Part shown: positions 57,116 to 64,000 of the stretch, piece by piece
How the letters are laid out: each line of letters opens with the position of its first letter
Numbering within the stretch: position 1 is the first letter of the stretch
NCBI GenBank assembly: GCA_015061315.1
Contig: SUWV01000001.1
Location: forward strand, 124,001-188,000
DNA from: Lentimicrobiaceae bacterium
Lineage (GTDB): Bacteria > Bacteroidota > Bacteroidia > Bacteroidales > F082
Direction: 5' to 3'
Length of the DNA stretch: 64,000 nucleotides
Made by a program: the position numbers and the translations under genes
The notes under the pieces: generated by a model
Seen by the model: the letters and a program-made list of their open reading frames with translations, nothing else
Told to the model about the DNA's origin: nothing
The model's database searches: none

Positions 57116-57465
57116 CAAAGAGCCAATTCCAAAGACACGAAATCCATTTTTCCTCCCAATGGCGGGTTCATCTTCCTTATTTTAAGCTGTGCGTCGGTCA
57201 CGTCAGAGAAACGCTCTTTAACCGTATTTAAAATACGTCTCCCCACATGTTCCAACAGCTTCGACGGAATCATCATCTGCTCCTTGACAACCTGATAAAC
57301 CGCTGAATAATCTACAGTGTCTTCTAATTCATCGGTAAGTTCAGCTTTGCTTGTATCGACTTCCATCGTCAAATCCAAACTGAACCAAGTGCCTATCTTC
57401 TGCTCTTCTTCAAAATGACCATGATAGGCGTAAAACTCCATATTTTCTATTGTAATTTTTGACAT
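57115..57465 (-). CDS. folB: Dihydroneopterin aldolase
   Basis: MSKITIENMEFYAYHGHFEEEQKIGTWFSLDLTMEVDTSKAELTDELEDTVDYSAVYQVVKEQM. Confidence 0.92.
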   Translation of the reverse strand: MSKITIENMEFYAYHGHFEEEQKIGTWFSLDLTMEVDTSKAELTDELEDTVDYSAVYQVVKEQMMIPSKLLEHVGRRILNTVKERFSDVTDAQLKIRKMNPPLGGKMDFVSLELAL

Positions 57466-57471
57466 ACTTAT

Positions 57472-57507
57472 AAAAGTCTAAAGGCTAATGTCTAAAGTCT
57501 AAAGAAG
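57472..57507. repeat. 7-bp repeat array (GTCTAAA/GGCTAAT words), left flank of the four-helix-bundle gene
   Basis: aaaagtctaaaggctaatgtctaaagtctaaagaag. Confidence 0.85.
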
Positions 57508-57514
57508 TTTGATA

Positions 57515-57874
57515 TTAACCTTGTTTATTGTTTAAAAATTCAATTAGTTTGTATAACTGAGACGATATATAAACAGTCTGCGATTTTAATGAATCGAATT
57601 GTTCTTCTGTACAAAACTTCCTATCTAAGCAAACATACAACATCGACCTCACTTCAGAACAACTTCCCTTTGCAATATTCAAGAAATTCATATATTTAGC
57701 ATCGGAACCAGATTCAAAACCCTCTGCAATATTATTCATTATACTAACAGCCGCTCTTTGAATCTGATCCCGAAAACCATAATTCTTATTCTCATCCATC
57801 AAGTCATAAATAGAATTGACTAAATTCCTCGCATTCTGCCACACTCTTAAATCCTCAAAAGTACCTCTTCCCAT
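57515..57874 (-). CDS. Four-helix-bundle protein (23S rRNA intervening-sequence protein / S23-like family)
   Basis: FEDLRVWQNARNLVNSIYDLMDENKNYGFRDQIQRAAVSIMNNIAEGFESGSDAKYMNFLNIAKGSCSEVRSMLYVCLD is diagnostic. Confidence 0.93.
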   Translation of the reverse strand: MGRGTFEDLRVWQNARNLVNSIYDLMDENKNYGFRDQIQRAAVSIMNNIAEGFESGSDAKYMNFLNIAKGSCSEVRSMLYVCLDRKFCTEEQFDSLKSQTVYISSQLYKLIEFLNNKQG

Positions 57875-57909
57875 GATATCCTTCCACTCTTATAAATCTT
57901 CAACACCCC

Positions 57910-57968
57910 TTAATCTTTCGCCTTTAATCTTTCGCCTTTAGCCTTTAGCCTTTAGTCTTTAGTCTTTA
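57910..57968. repeat. 7-bp repeat array (minus strand TAAAGAC/TAAAGGC/GAAAGAT), right flank of the four-helix-bundle gene and overlapping the gltX stop
   Basis: ttaatctttcgcctttaatctttcgcctttagcctttagcctttagtctttagtctttat; inverted relative to the left flank. Confidence 0.9.
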
Positions 57969-59483
57969 TCCAAGCACCTCAAGTCCTTTATCGATTCTCT
58001 TAACAGCTTCTTCTTTGCCGAGAAGTTCTAGAATCTCATGAATATGTGGTCCTTTGCCGGCACCGACAAGCATCAAACGTAATCCGTTCATCACAGGTCC
58101 CATGCCGAGTTCGTTGGAAGTAATCCATTCGTTCAAGACCTTCTCAATATTTTCTGCTGAGAAATCATCAATGCTTAAAATCAACTCTTTCGCCATTCTC
58201 ATCAGCTCAGGTGAGTTTTCTTTCCAGCGTTTCTTAACAGTGACTTCGTCGTAAGTCGTTGGCTCCTCGAAGAAGAAGAAACTCTGATCCCATAATTCCT
58301 TAACGAAGTTGACACGGTCTTTTACCAAGCCTGTTACTTTCACAACATAATCTTTATCAGCCTTTATGCCTTTCTCTGTCTCAAGCCATTGGAGATATTC
58401 CTCGCCGACTTCTTCCTTCGATTTTTTCAAAAGATATTCGTGGTTAAACCATTTTGTCTTATCCACGTTGAAACGTGCGCCAGATTTTGTACAATGCTCA
58501 AACGAGAAAGCCTCGATAAGTTCTTCCATAGAGAAGATTTCTTGTTCTGTTCCTGGGTTCCAGCCGAGGAGTGCCAACATATTGATGAATGCCTCTGAAT
58601 AATATCCAGATTCTCTATAACCTGAAGAGACTTCACCGCTCTTAGGATCGACCCAACGAAGTGGGAAGACAGGGAATCCGAGACGATCGCCGTCGCGCTT
58701 GCTGAGCTTGCCGTTGCCATCTGGTTTTAACAACAATGGAAGATGTGCGAACTTTGGAGCTTCCCAACCGAAAGCCTGATATAAAAGAACATGCAATGGC
58801 ATCGATGGCAACCATTCTTCGCCTCTGATGACATGCGAAATCTTCATCAAATGGTCGTCGACGATATTTGCCAAATGATAAGTAGGCATTCCGTCCGACT
58901 TAAACAGAACTTTATCGTCTAATGTATTTGTATTCACTTTGATATCGCCACGAATGATGTCGTGCATTCTAACTTCGTAGTTTTCTGGCATCTTGAAACG
59001 CACTGTATATGGCACGCCCTCAGCAATCATTTTCTCTACTTCTTCAGCAGCGATTGTCAACGAGTTACGTAAGGTCTTACGGCTTTCGGCATTATAAATA
59101 AAGGTCTTCTTCTGGCTTTCAGCTTCAGCGCGATATTTGTCGAGTTCTTCGGCTGTATCGAAGGCATAATAAGCAAAACCTTTTGCTATCAGCTCATCGC
59201 TATATTGTTTGTATAAAGGCTTGCGGTCACTTTGTCTGTATGGACCATATTCTCCACCGACGATGTCGCTTTCATCGAATTTGATGCCGCACCAGTCTAA
59301 TGATTTCACTATATAATCTTCTGCGCCTGGAACGAAACGTGTCTGGTCGGTATCTTCGATGCGAAGAATCATCTTACCGCCATTTTTCTTGGCAAAAAGA
59401 TAGTTATATAAAGCTGTCCTGACGCCGCCTATGTGAAGCGGACCTGTTGGACTCGGAGCAAAACGTACGCGTACTTCTTTCAT
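57966..59483 (-). CDS. gltX: Glutamate-tRNA ligase
   Basis: [81 protein letters not shown]. Confidence 0.96.
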   Translation of the reverse strand: MKEVRVRFAPSPTGPLHIGGVRTALYNYLFAKKNGGKMILRIEDTDQTRFVPGAEDYIVKSLDWCGIKFDESDIVGGEYGPYRQSDRKPLYKQYSDELIAKGFAYYAFDTAEELDKYRAEAESQKKTFIYNAESRKTLRNSLTIAAEEVEKMIAEGVPYTVRFKMPENYEVRMHDIIRGDIKVNTNTLDDKVLFKSDGMPTYHLANIVDDHLMKISHVIRGEEWLPSMPLHVLLYQAFGWEAPKFAHLPLLLKPDGNGKLSKRDGDRLGFPVFPLRWVDPKSGEVSSGYRESGYYSEAFINMLALLGWNPGTEQEIFSMEELIEAFSFEHCTKSGARFNVDKTKWFNHEYLLKKSKEEVGEEYLQWLETEKGIKADKDYVVKVTGLVKDRVNFVKELWDQSFFFFEEPTTYDEVTVKKRWKENSPELMRMAKELILSIDDFSAENIEKVLNEWITSNELGMGPVMNGLRLMLVGAGKGPHIHEILELLGKEEAVKRIDKGLEVLG

Positions 59484-59559
59484 ATAAATTTATTTTTTTG
59501 CAAAAATAAGATTTTTTTGCTTATCAATAAAACCAATTCTACATTGTCAATCACAATCC

Positions 59560-59942
59560 ATTATCTGTTAATTGTCAATTGTTAATTGTAAACTGTTAAT
59601 TGTAAACTGTTAATTGTTTTTGGGCGTTCCGGCTACGCCGTCGGGCTTTCCGCTCTATCTTTGCTCGCTCCGTAAACTGCGCTCGCAAAGGATGCCGCTC
59701 CAATCCCTAACGCGGTCTTTAAGTCAATGAGACTATAAGACTATGTGTCTATAAGTTGATGCTAAAAAAAATTGTACGGACACATTGAATGTGTCCACCG
59801 TAAAAATGAATGTATCCTTTCATACGTATGACGTTGCCATACGCTGTATCTGTCATTGCCCTTCAGGCAATTCCTGATTCATAACTGCTAACTCCTAAAT
59901 TAAAAAAATCTTTAGCCTTTAGACTTTAGCCTTTAGACTTTT
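59560..59942. repeat. Mosaic of several intergenic repeat families
   Basis: Contains TTAATTGTAAACTG tandem units, gggcgttccggctacgccgtcgggctttccgctctatctttgctcgctccg..aaaggatgccgctccaatccctaacgcgg, AGTCAATG-type 8-mers, a GGACACATT palindrome, and tttagcctttagac 7-mers. Confidence 0.85.
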
Positions 59943-59973
59943 ATTATATTTGCAGGTTATTAATTTAGGTGTA

Positions 59974-62900
59974 ATGTTTTCTGACGGAAAAGAGAAATAT
60001 AATCACGTCTTAAAAGATAAAATCGAGTCTTTCATAAAGAAATTTTATCTTAACAGACTAATTCAAGGCGCTCTTATAGGCTCCGTGATTCTCATTGCAT
60101 CTTTCCTTATTTTCAACGGTATAGAATATTTCTCATGGTCGTCGGCAAAAGTCAGACTGATACTTTTCATCAGCTTGGCTTTCATATTTTCAATAATAAC
60201 AATCTTTTATTTCATCATTCCTATCATCAATCTTATCCGTTTTAGAAAAAAGATGTCCGACAAAGAAGCCGCAGTCTTGATAGGAAGTCATTTCCCCGAA
60301 ATAAAAGATAAACTTCTTAACACTCTTCAACTCTCTGAAGATGTTGCCATTAATTCAGAGAACGAGCTGCTTCTCGCAACAATCGAACAAAGGACCAAAA
60401 CCCTTCAGCCTATCAAGTTCAGCGATGCTGTTAATCTTAAAGAAAATTATAAATATCTGAAAATATTTGGCTTAGCATTTATAATCCTAATCGCTCTTAT
60501 CATTTTCTTCCCCGACTTCTCCCAAAGACCTGTCGAGAGAATTATCAATTACGATAAGATTTACGTAAAACCGCTTCCTTTCAAAGTGGAGCTCCAAGCC
60601 GAAAGAATTGAGGTAATTCAAGGCGATGACATAGATTTTAAAATTCACGTTACTGGCGAGATGATTCCTGAGAAATTTCATGTAATCACTTCATCTGGGA
60701 CTCGCATGATGACAAAAACGACTAACAACGACTTTCATTTTGTTTTTAATAATATCTATCAATCGGAAAGTTTTCAGATTGTCGGTGGCGATTATATAAG
60801 TCCAGAGATTAGCATCATCGTAAATCCTTCACCTACATTGCTTTATTATGAAACTGAGATTACATTTCCTGAATATATTAACAGAAAGAAAGAGACATTG
60901 TCGGGAAAGACACGACTTTTACTTCCGCAAGGTTCTGAAGTGAAATTTATATTTCACACAAAAGATGTGACTTCGTTAAACATACTTCAAGATTCTATAA
61001 ATCATAATATTAAATCAGATAATAATAATTACGAATATAGTTTTAAAGCATTGCTCAATACAAAGTTTTACGTTAATATCGCTAACGAATGGCGCGAAGA
61101 CAACAATCCGATACCTTTTACCATCGAGGTCGTTCCAGATGCATATCCAGAAATTCAGGTTCAGCCTTTCAACGAAGATTTTTCAAAACAAACATATTAT
61201 TCCGGTCTCATCGCCGATGATTACGGTTTTTCTAAACTGCTTTATCATTTTGAAGTTGAGAATAAAACTCATCAGTCTTTCATAAAAGAAATTAACATCA
61301 ACAAAAGAGAAGTTCGTACTTCGTTCTATTATAGCATTGATTTAGACACACTTGAAATATATCCAGGTGATGAAATCAAATCATATTTTGAGATTTGGGA
61401 TAACGACGGAATCAATGGAGCCAAGTCGAGACGCTCTGAGTTGTTTTATATAAGTATGCCAACAAAAGAAGCTCTCGACTCGATTGCTGAATCTTCGGAA
61501 AACAATATAATTTCTAAGTTAGAAGACAAAACCAATGATTTAGAGCAGCTTCGTAAAGATATTGAAGAAATGCTTAAAGATCTGATGTCGAAGAAAGAGT
61601 TAGATTGGACCGACAAGGAAAAGATGAAGCAGCTGCTTGAAAAACAGAAGGAAATTCAAGAAGAATGGGAGAAAGTCCAAGAGGAACAGAAAGAGCTTCA
61701 GGAATTTATGGAAAATAACGAGCTTACTTCAGAAGAGTTGTTGAAGAAGCAAGAGCAGATAAACAAATTGTTTGAAGAGGTCATTCCTGATGAGATGAAG
61801 AAAATGATGGAAGAACTCGAGAAAATGCTTGGTGAGATGCCGCGTGAGAAAATGCAGCAAATGATGCAAGACTTGAAGAACAGCAATAAAGAACTTCAAG
61901 AGATGATGGACAGAAATCTCGCCTTGTTAGAACAGCTTAAAGTCGAGAAAGATCTTAACGAATTGATTGACAAGATGAATGACTTATCAGAGAAGTTGGA
62001 GAACATGAATGAATACAACAACGACTCTTTAAGTTCGGAAGATGCTAAGAATCAATTTGATGAGTTGTCGAAAGAGTTAGATTCCATTATGGAAAAGAAT
62101 AAAGGTCTACAAGAGCCTTTCAACATTTCCAAAGACGAAAAGACTGAGGAAGAAATCAACAGCGATTTGGAAGAAGCCGGCGAGATGGAGAAAAGCGGCG
62201 ATGATTCCGGAGCGAGCCAGAAGAAAAATGCGGCTGGCAAGAAGATGAAGGAGATGGCTGACAAGCTCTCAATGGATATGATGATGGGAGGAATGGAACA
62301 ACTTGGTGAAGATGCGCATTTAATTCGTATTCTGTTAGAAAACGTCGTCCGCTCATCTCATGATGAAGAAAAGTTGATGAATGAAGTCGGCAATATGAAG
62401 AAAGATGATCCGACACTTTCGGAAAAGATAAGTCGCCAGAAAGAAATCAGCGACAATTTTGCAATGGTTGAAGACTCTTTGAGAAAGATGGCGATGCGTC
62501 AGCCTAAGATTAAAAACTTCGTATTCAACGAATTGCAACTCATCGACCAGCAATTAAATCAGGCGATGAAAGAAATGAACGAGATGATGTTAAGCTCGGC
62601 AAGTTCTCGTCAGCAAAGAGCTATGATGTCGATGAATAATTTGGCATTGATGTTGGCAGAATCTCTTAACGATATGAATGAGAGCATGATGGAAGCGAGC
62701 GGCTCATGTTCGAAGCCAAAAAACAGCAAAAAGCCAAGTCAAGGGAAACAGAGCATGAAGAAGATGAAAGACTTGCAGGAGCAACTTGGCAAGCAGCTGG
62801 AACAGATGAGGAAAGAGATGCAGCAACAACAGAAAGAAGGAAAGCCGCAACAGTCGATGAGCGAGGAATTTGCTCGTATGGCAGCCCAACAAGAAATGCT

Positions 62901-63309
62901 GCGCGAACAGATGCAGAAGATGTTAGATGAGATGAAGAAAGAAGGAATGACAGGCGACGACGGCGTCAACCAAATCATAAAAGATATGGAGAAATTGGAA
63001 GAAGATTTGGTGAATAAAAAAATCAATAATCAGACAATTAAACGCAATCAGGATATTTTGTTGAGAATGTTAAAAGCACAGAATGCGCAAGAAGAACGCG
63101 AGAAAGAAGAGAAACGCAAGTCGGAGGAATTTAAAGGCACCTATGAAAAACGCAAGATTGACGAGATAGAATACCAGGAAAACTTGAAGAAACAACAGGA
63201 ATTTTTAAGAATGAACAGCATAGAATATCAACCATTCTATAGAACAAAAATCAACGATTATTTCTTCAAAAAGAATTTAAATAAAGAGAATACAGATGAT
63301 AAAAATTGA
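59974..63309 (+). CDS. DUF4175-like large protein: N-terminal TM segments and long Met/Lys/Glu/Gln-rich coiled coil
   Basis: Two N-terminal TM segments; FSDAVNLKENYKYLKIFGLAF; coiled coil LEKQKEIQEEWEKVQEEQKELQEFMENNELTSEELLKKQEQ. Start set at ATG 59974. Confidence 0.82.
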   Translation: MFSDGKEKYNHVLKDKIESFIKKFYLNRLIQGALIGSVILIASFLIFNGIEYFSWSSAKVRLILFISLAFIFSIITIFYFIIPIINLIRFRKKMSDKEAAVLIGSHFPEIKDKLLNTLQLSEDVAINSENELLLATIEQRTKTLQPIKFSDAVNLKENYKYLKIFGLAFIILIALIIFFPDFSQRPVERIINYDKIYVKPLPFKVELQAERIEVIQGDDIDFKIHVTGEMIPEKFHVITSSGTRMMTKTTNNDFHFVFNNIYQSESFQIVGGDYISPEISIIVNPSPTLLYYETEITFPEYINRKKETLSGKTRLLLPQGSEVKFIFHTKDVTSLNILQDSINHNIKSDNNNYEYSFKALLNTKFYVNIANEWREDNNPIPFTIEVVPDAYPEIQVQPFNEDFSKQTYYSGLIADDYGFSKLLYHFEVENKTHQSFIKEININKREVRTSFYYSIDLDTLEIYPGDEIKSYFEIWDNDGINGAKSRRSELFYISMPTKEALDSIAESSENNIISKLEDKTNDLEQLRKDIEEMLKDLMSKKELDWTDKEKMKQLLEKQKEIQEEWEKVQEEQKELQEFMENNELTSEELLKKQEQINKLFEEVIPDEMKKMMEELEKMLGEMPREKMQQMMQDLKNSNKELQEMMDRNLALLEQLKVEKDLNELIDKMNDLSEKLENMNEYNNDSLSSEDAKNQFDELSKELDSIMEKNKGLQEPFNISKDEKTEEEINSDLEEAGEMEKSGDDSGASQKKNAAGKKMKEMADKLSMDMMMGGMEQLGEDAHLIRILLENVVRSSHDEEKLMNEVGNMKKDDPTLSEKISRQKEISDNFAMVEDSLRKMAMRQPKIKNFVFNELQLIDQQLNQAMKEMNEMMLSSASSRQQRAMMSMNNLALMLAESLNDMNESMMEASGSCSKPKNSKKPSQGKQSMKKMKDLQEQLGKQLEQMRKEMQQQQKEGKPQQSMSEEFARMAAQQEMLREQMQKMLDEMKKEGMTGDDGVNQIIKDMEKLEEDLVNKKINNQTIKRNQDILLRMLKAQNAQEEREKEEKRKSEEFKGTYEKRKIDEIEYQENLKKQQEFLRMNSIEYQPFYRTKINDYFFKKNLNKENTDDKN

Positions 63310-63715
63310 TTTCATAGATACTGACATTTTAACCGAAGAGATGTTTGGCGTGAAAGAATGGATAAGAGACTTTGTCAAATCTTACGGCAAGGAAGTTGGA
63401 GAATTGTATTATTCATTTTGTAGCGACGAATATCTTTATAAGATGAATGTAGAGTTATTGGGACACGATTTTTACACCGACATTATCACTTTTCCTTTGA
63501 ATGAATGCGAGACGATTTTGTCGGCAGAGTTTCATATAAGCATTGATCGAATCAAGGAAAATGCTGTCACTTTCAATCGTAGTTTCAGAGACGAATTACA
63601 TCGAGTCATGGCACATGGAGTATTACATTTAATCGGCTTTGACGACTTATGTGAAGATGATGAGAAGCAGATGAGAGAGGAAGAAGAAAAATGTCTTATG
63701 ATGAGAGTTAAATGA
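63296..63715 (+). CDS. ybeY: Endoribonuclease YbeY (rRNA maturation)
   Basis: HRVMAHGVLHLIGFDDLCEDDEKQMREEEEKCL, HDFYTDIITFPL. Confidence 0.94.
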   Translation: MIKIDFIDTDILTEEMFGVKEWIRDFVKSYGKEVGELYYSFCSDEYLYKMNVELLGHDFYTDIITFPLNECETILSAEFHISIDRIKENAVTFNRSFRDELHRVMAHGVLHLIGFDDLCEDDEKQMREEEEKCLMMRVK

Positions 63716-63739
63716 TGATAATTAGAAAGTTATAAAATA

Positions 63740-63755
63740 CGTTTCACGTGAAATA
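63740..63755. promoter_or_regulatory. parS-like ParB-binding palindrome CGTTTCACGTGAAATA
   Basis: 14/16 identity to the parS consensus TGTTTCACGTGAAACA, core GTTTCACGTGAAA intact; between ybeY and mnmG. Confidence 0.75.
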
Positions 63756-63768
63756 ATAAACAAAAGAT

Positions 63769-64000
63769 ATGATATTCGACAAATACGATGTTATTGTTGT
63801 AGGCGGAGGTCACGCCGGATGCGAGGCTGCAGCAGCTGCCGCAAATATGGGAAGCAAGACACTTCTCATCACAATGAACATGAACGCAATGGCAGCCATG
63901 TCGTGTAACCCCGCTGTTGGAGGAATAGCCAAAGGTCAGATTGTTCGCGAAATTGACGCTCTCGGCGGGCAGATGGGTATTGTTGCCGACAAGACAATGA
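63769..64000 (+). CDS. mnmG: tRNA uridine-5-carboxymethylaminomethyl modification enzyme MnmG (5' part; runs off the window)
   Basis: [77 protein letters not shown]. Confidence 0.95.
   Translation, partial: MIFDKYDVIVVGGGHAGCEAAAAAANMGSKTLLITMNMNAMAAMSCNPAVGGIAKGQIVREIDALGGQMGIVADKTM

Noticed and set aside
62156-63026. Several minus-strand ORFs (rich in Ser/Phe/Leu/Ile) under DUF4175
   Set aside because: Mirror translation of Met/Lys/Glu codons of the coiled coil; not credible genes.

Overview
The window looks like a chromosomal segment from a Bacteroidota/Bacteroidales-type genome: TTG-N18..22-TANNTTTG promoters, low GC, and typical gene families. About 1-37.5 kb is one long co-directional (minus-strand) surface-polysaccharide locus. 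It encodes UDP-L-FucNAc synthesis (fnlA/fnlB/fnlC-like plus wbuC and a wbuB-like GT), UDP-ManNAcA synthesis (wecB/wecC), dTDP-4-amino-4,6-dideoxyglucose synthesis (rmlA, rmlB, vioA-like), a putative UDP-diacetamido-uronate branch (wlbA/wlbB-like), two ATP-grasp ligases, a Wzx flippase, a Wzy-like polymerase, several glycosyltransferases and LbH acyltransferases, and an initiating sugar transferase. Defence or toxin-antitoxin-like cargo is embedded in it: RhuM, MNT/HEPN, AbiEii with a small partner, and an AAA/PD-(D/E)XK protein. From 37.7 to 64 kb the content is mostly housekeeping: tsaB, truB, uppP, ftsX, mlaEF-like, cvpA, elbB, M64 peptidase, TPR-LuxR regulator, glnS, hemerythrin/LuxR pair, menA, menG/ubiE, rlmN, prs, rplY, comF, folB, four-helix-bundle gene, gltX, DUF4175, ybeY, mnmG, with tRNA-Thr, tRNA-Leu and tRNA-Cys. 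The most unusual signal is a set of degenerate 7-8 bp phased tandem repeats with several different 'words'. They fill intergenic gaps, supply stop codons and C-termini of several genes, and appear inside coding regions (rmlB copy 2, ugd, wlbB-like acetyltransferase, tsaB, ubiE). A four-helix-bundle gene is bracketed by inverted arrays of one such repeat. Other notable items are TA modules bracketed by direct repeats of neighbouring gene ends, an internally deleted sugar-transferase pseudogene, a parS-like palindrome upstream of mnmG, a candidate small RNA with promoter and terminator, and a hemerythrin/pseudo-receiver LuxR pair. All calls are from reading sequence and translated ORFs; no database search was run.
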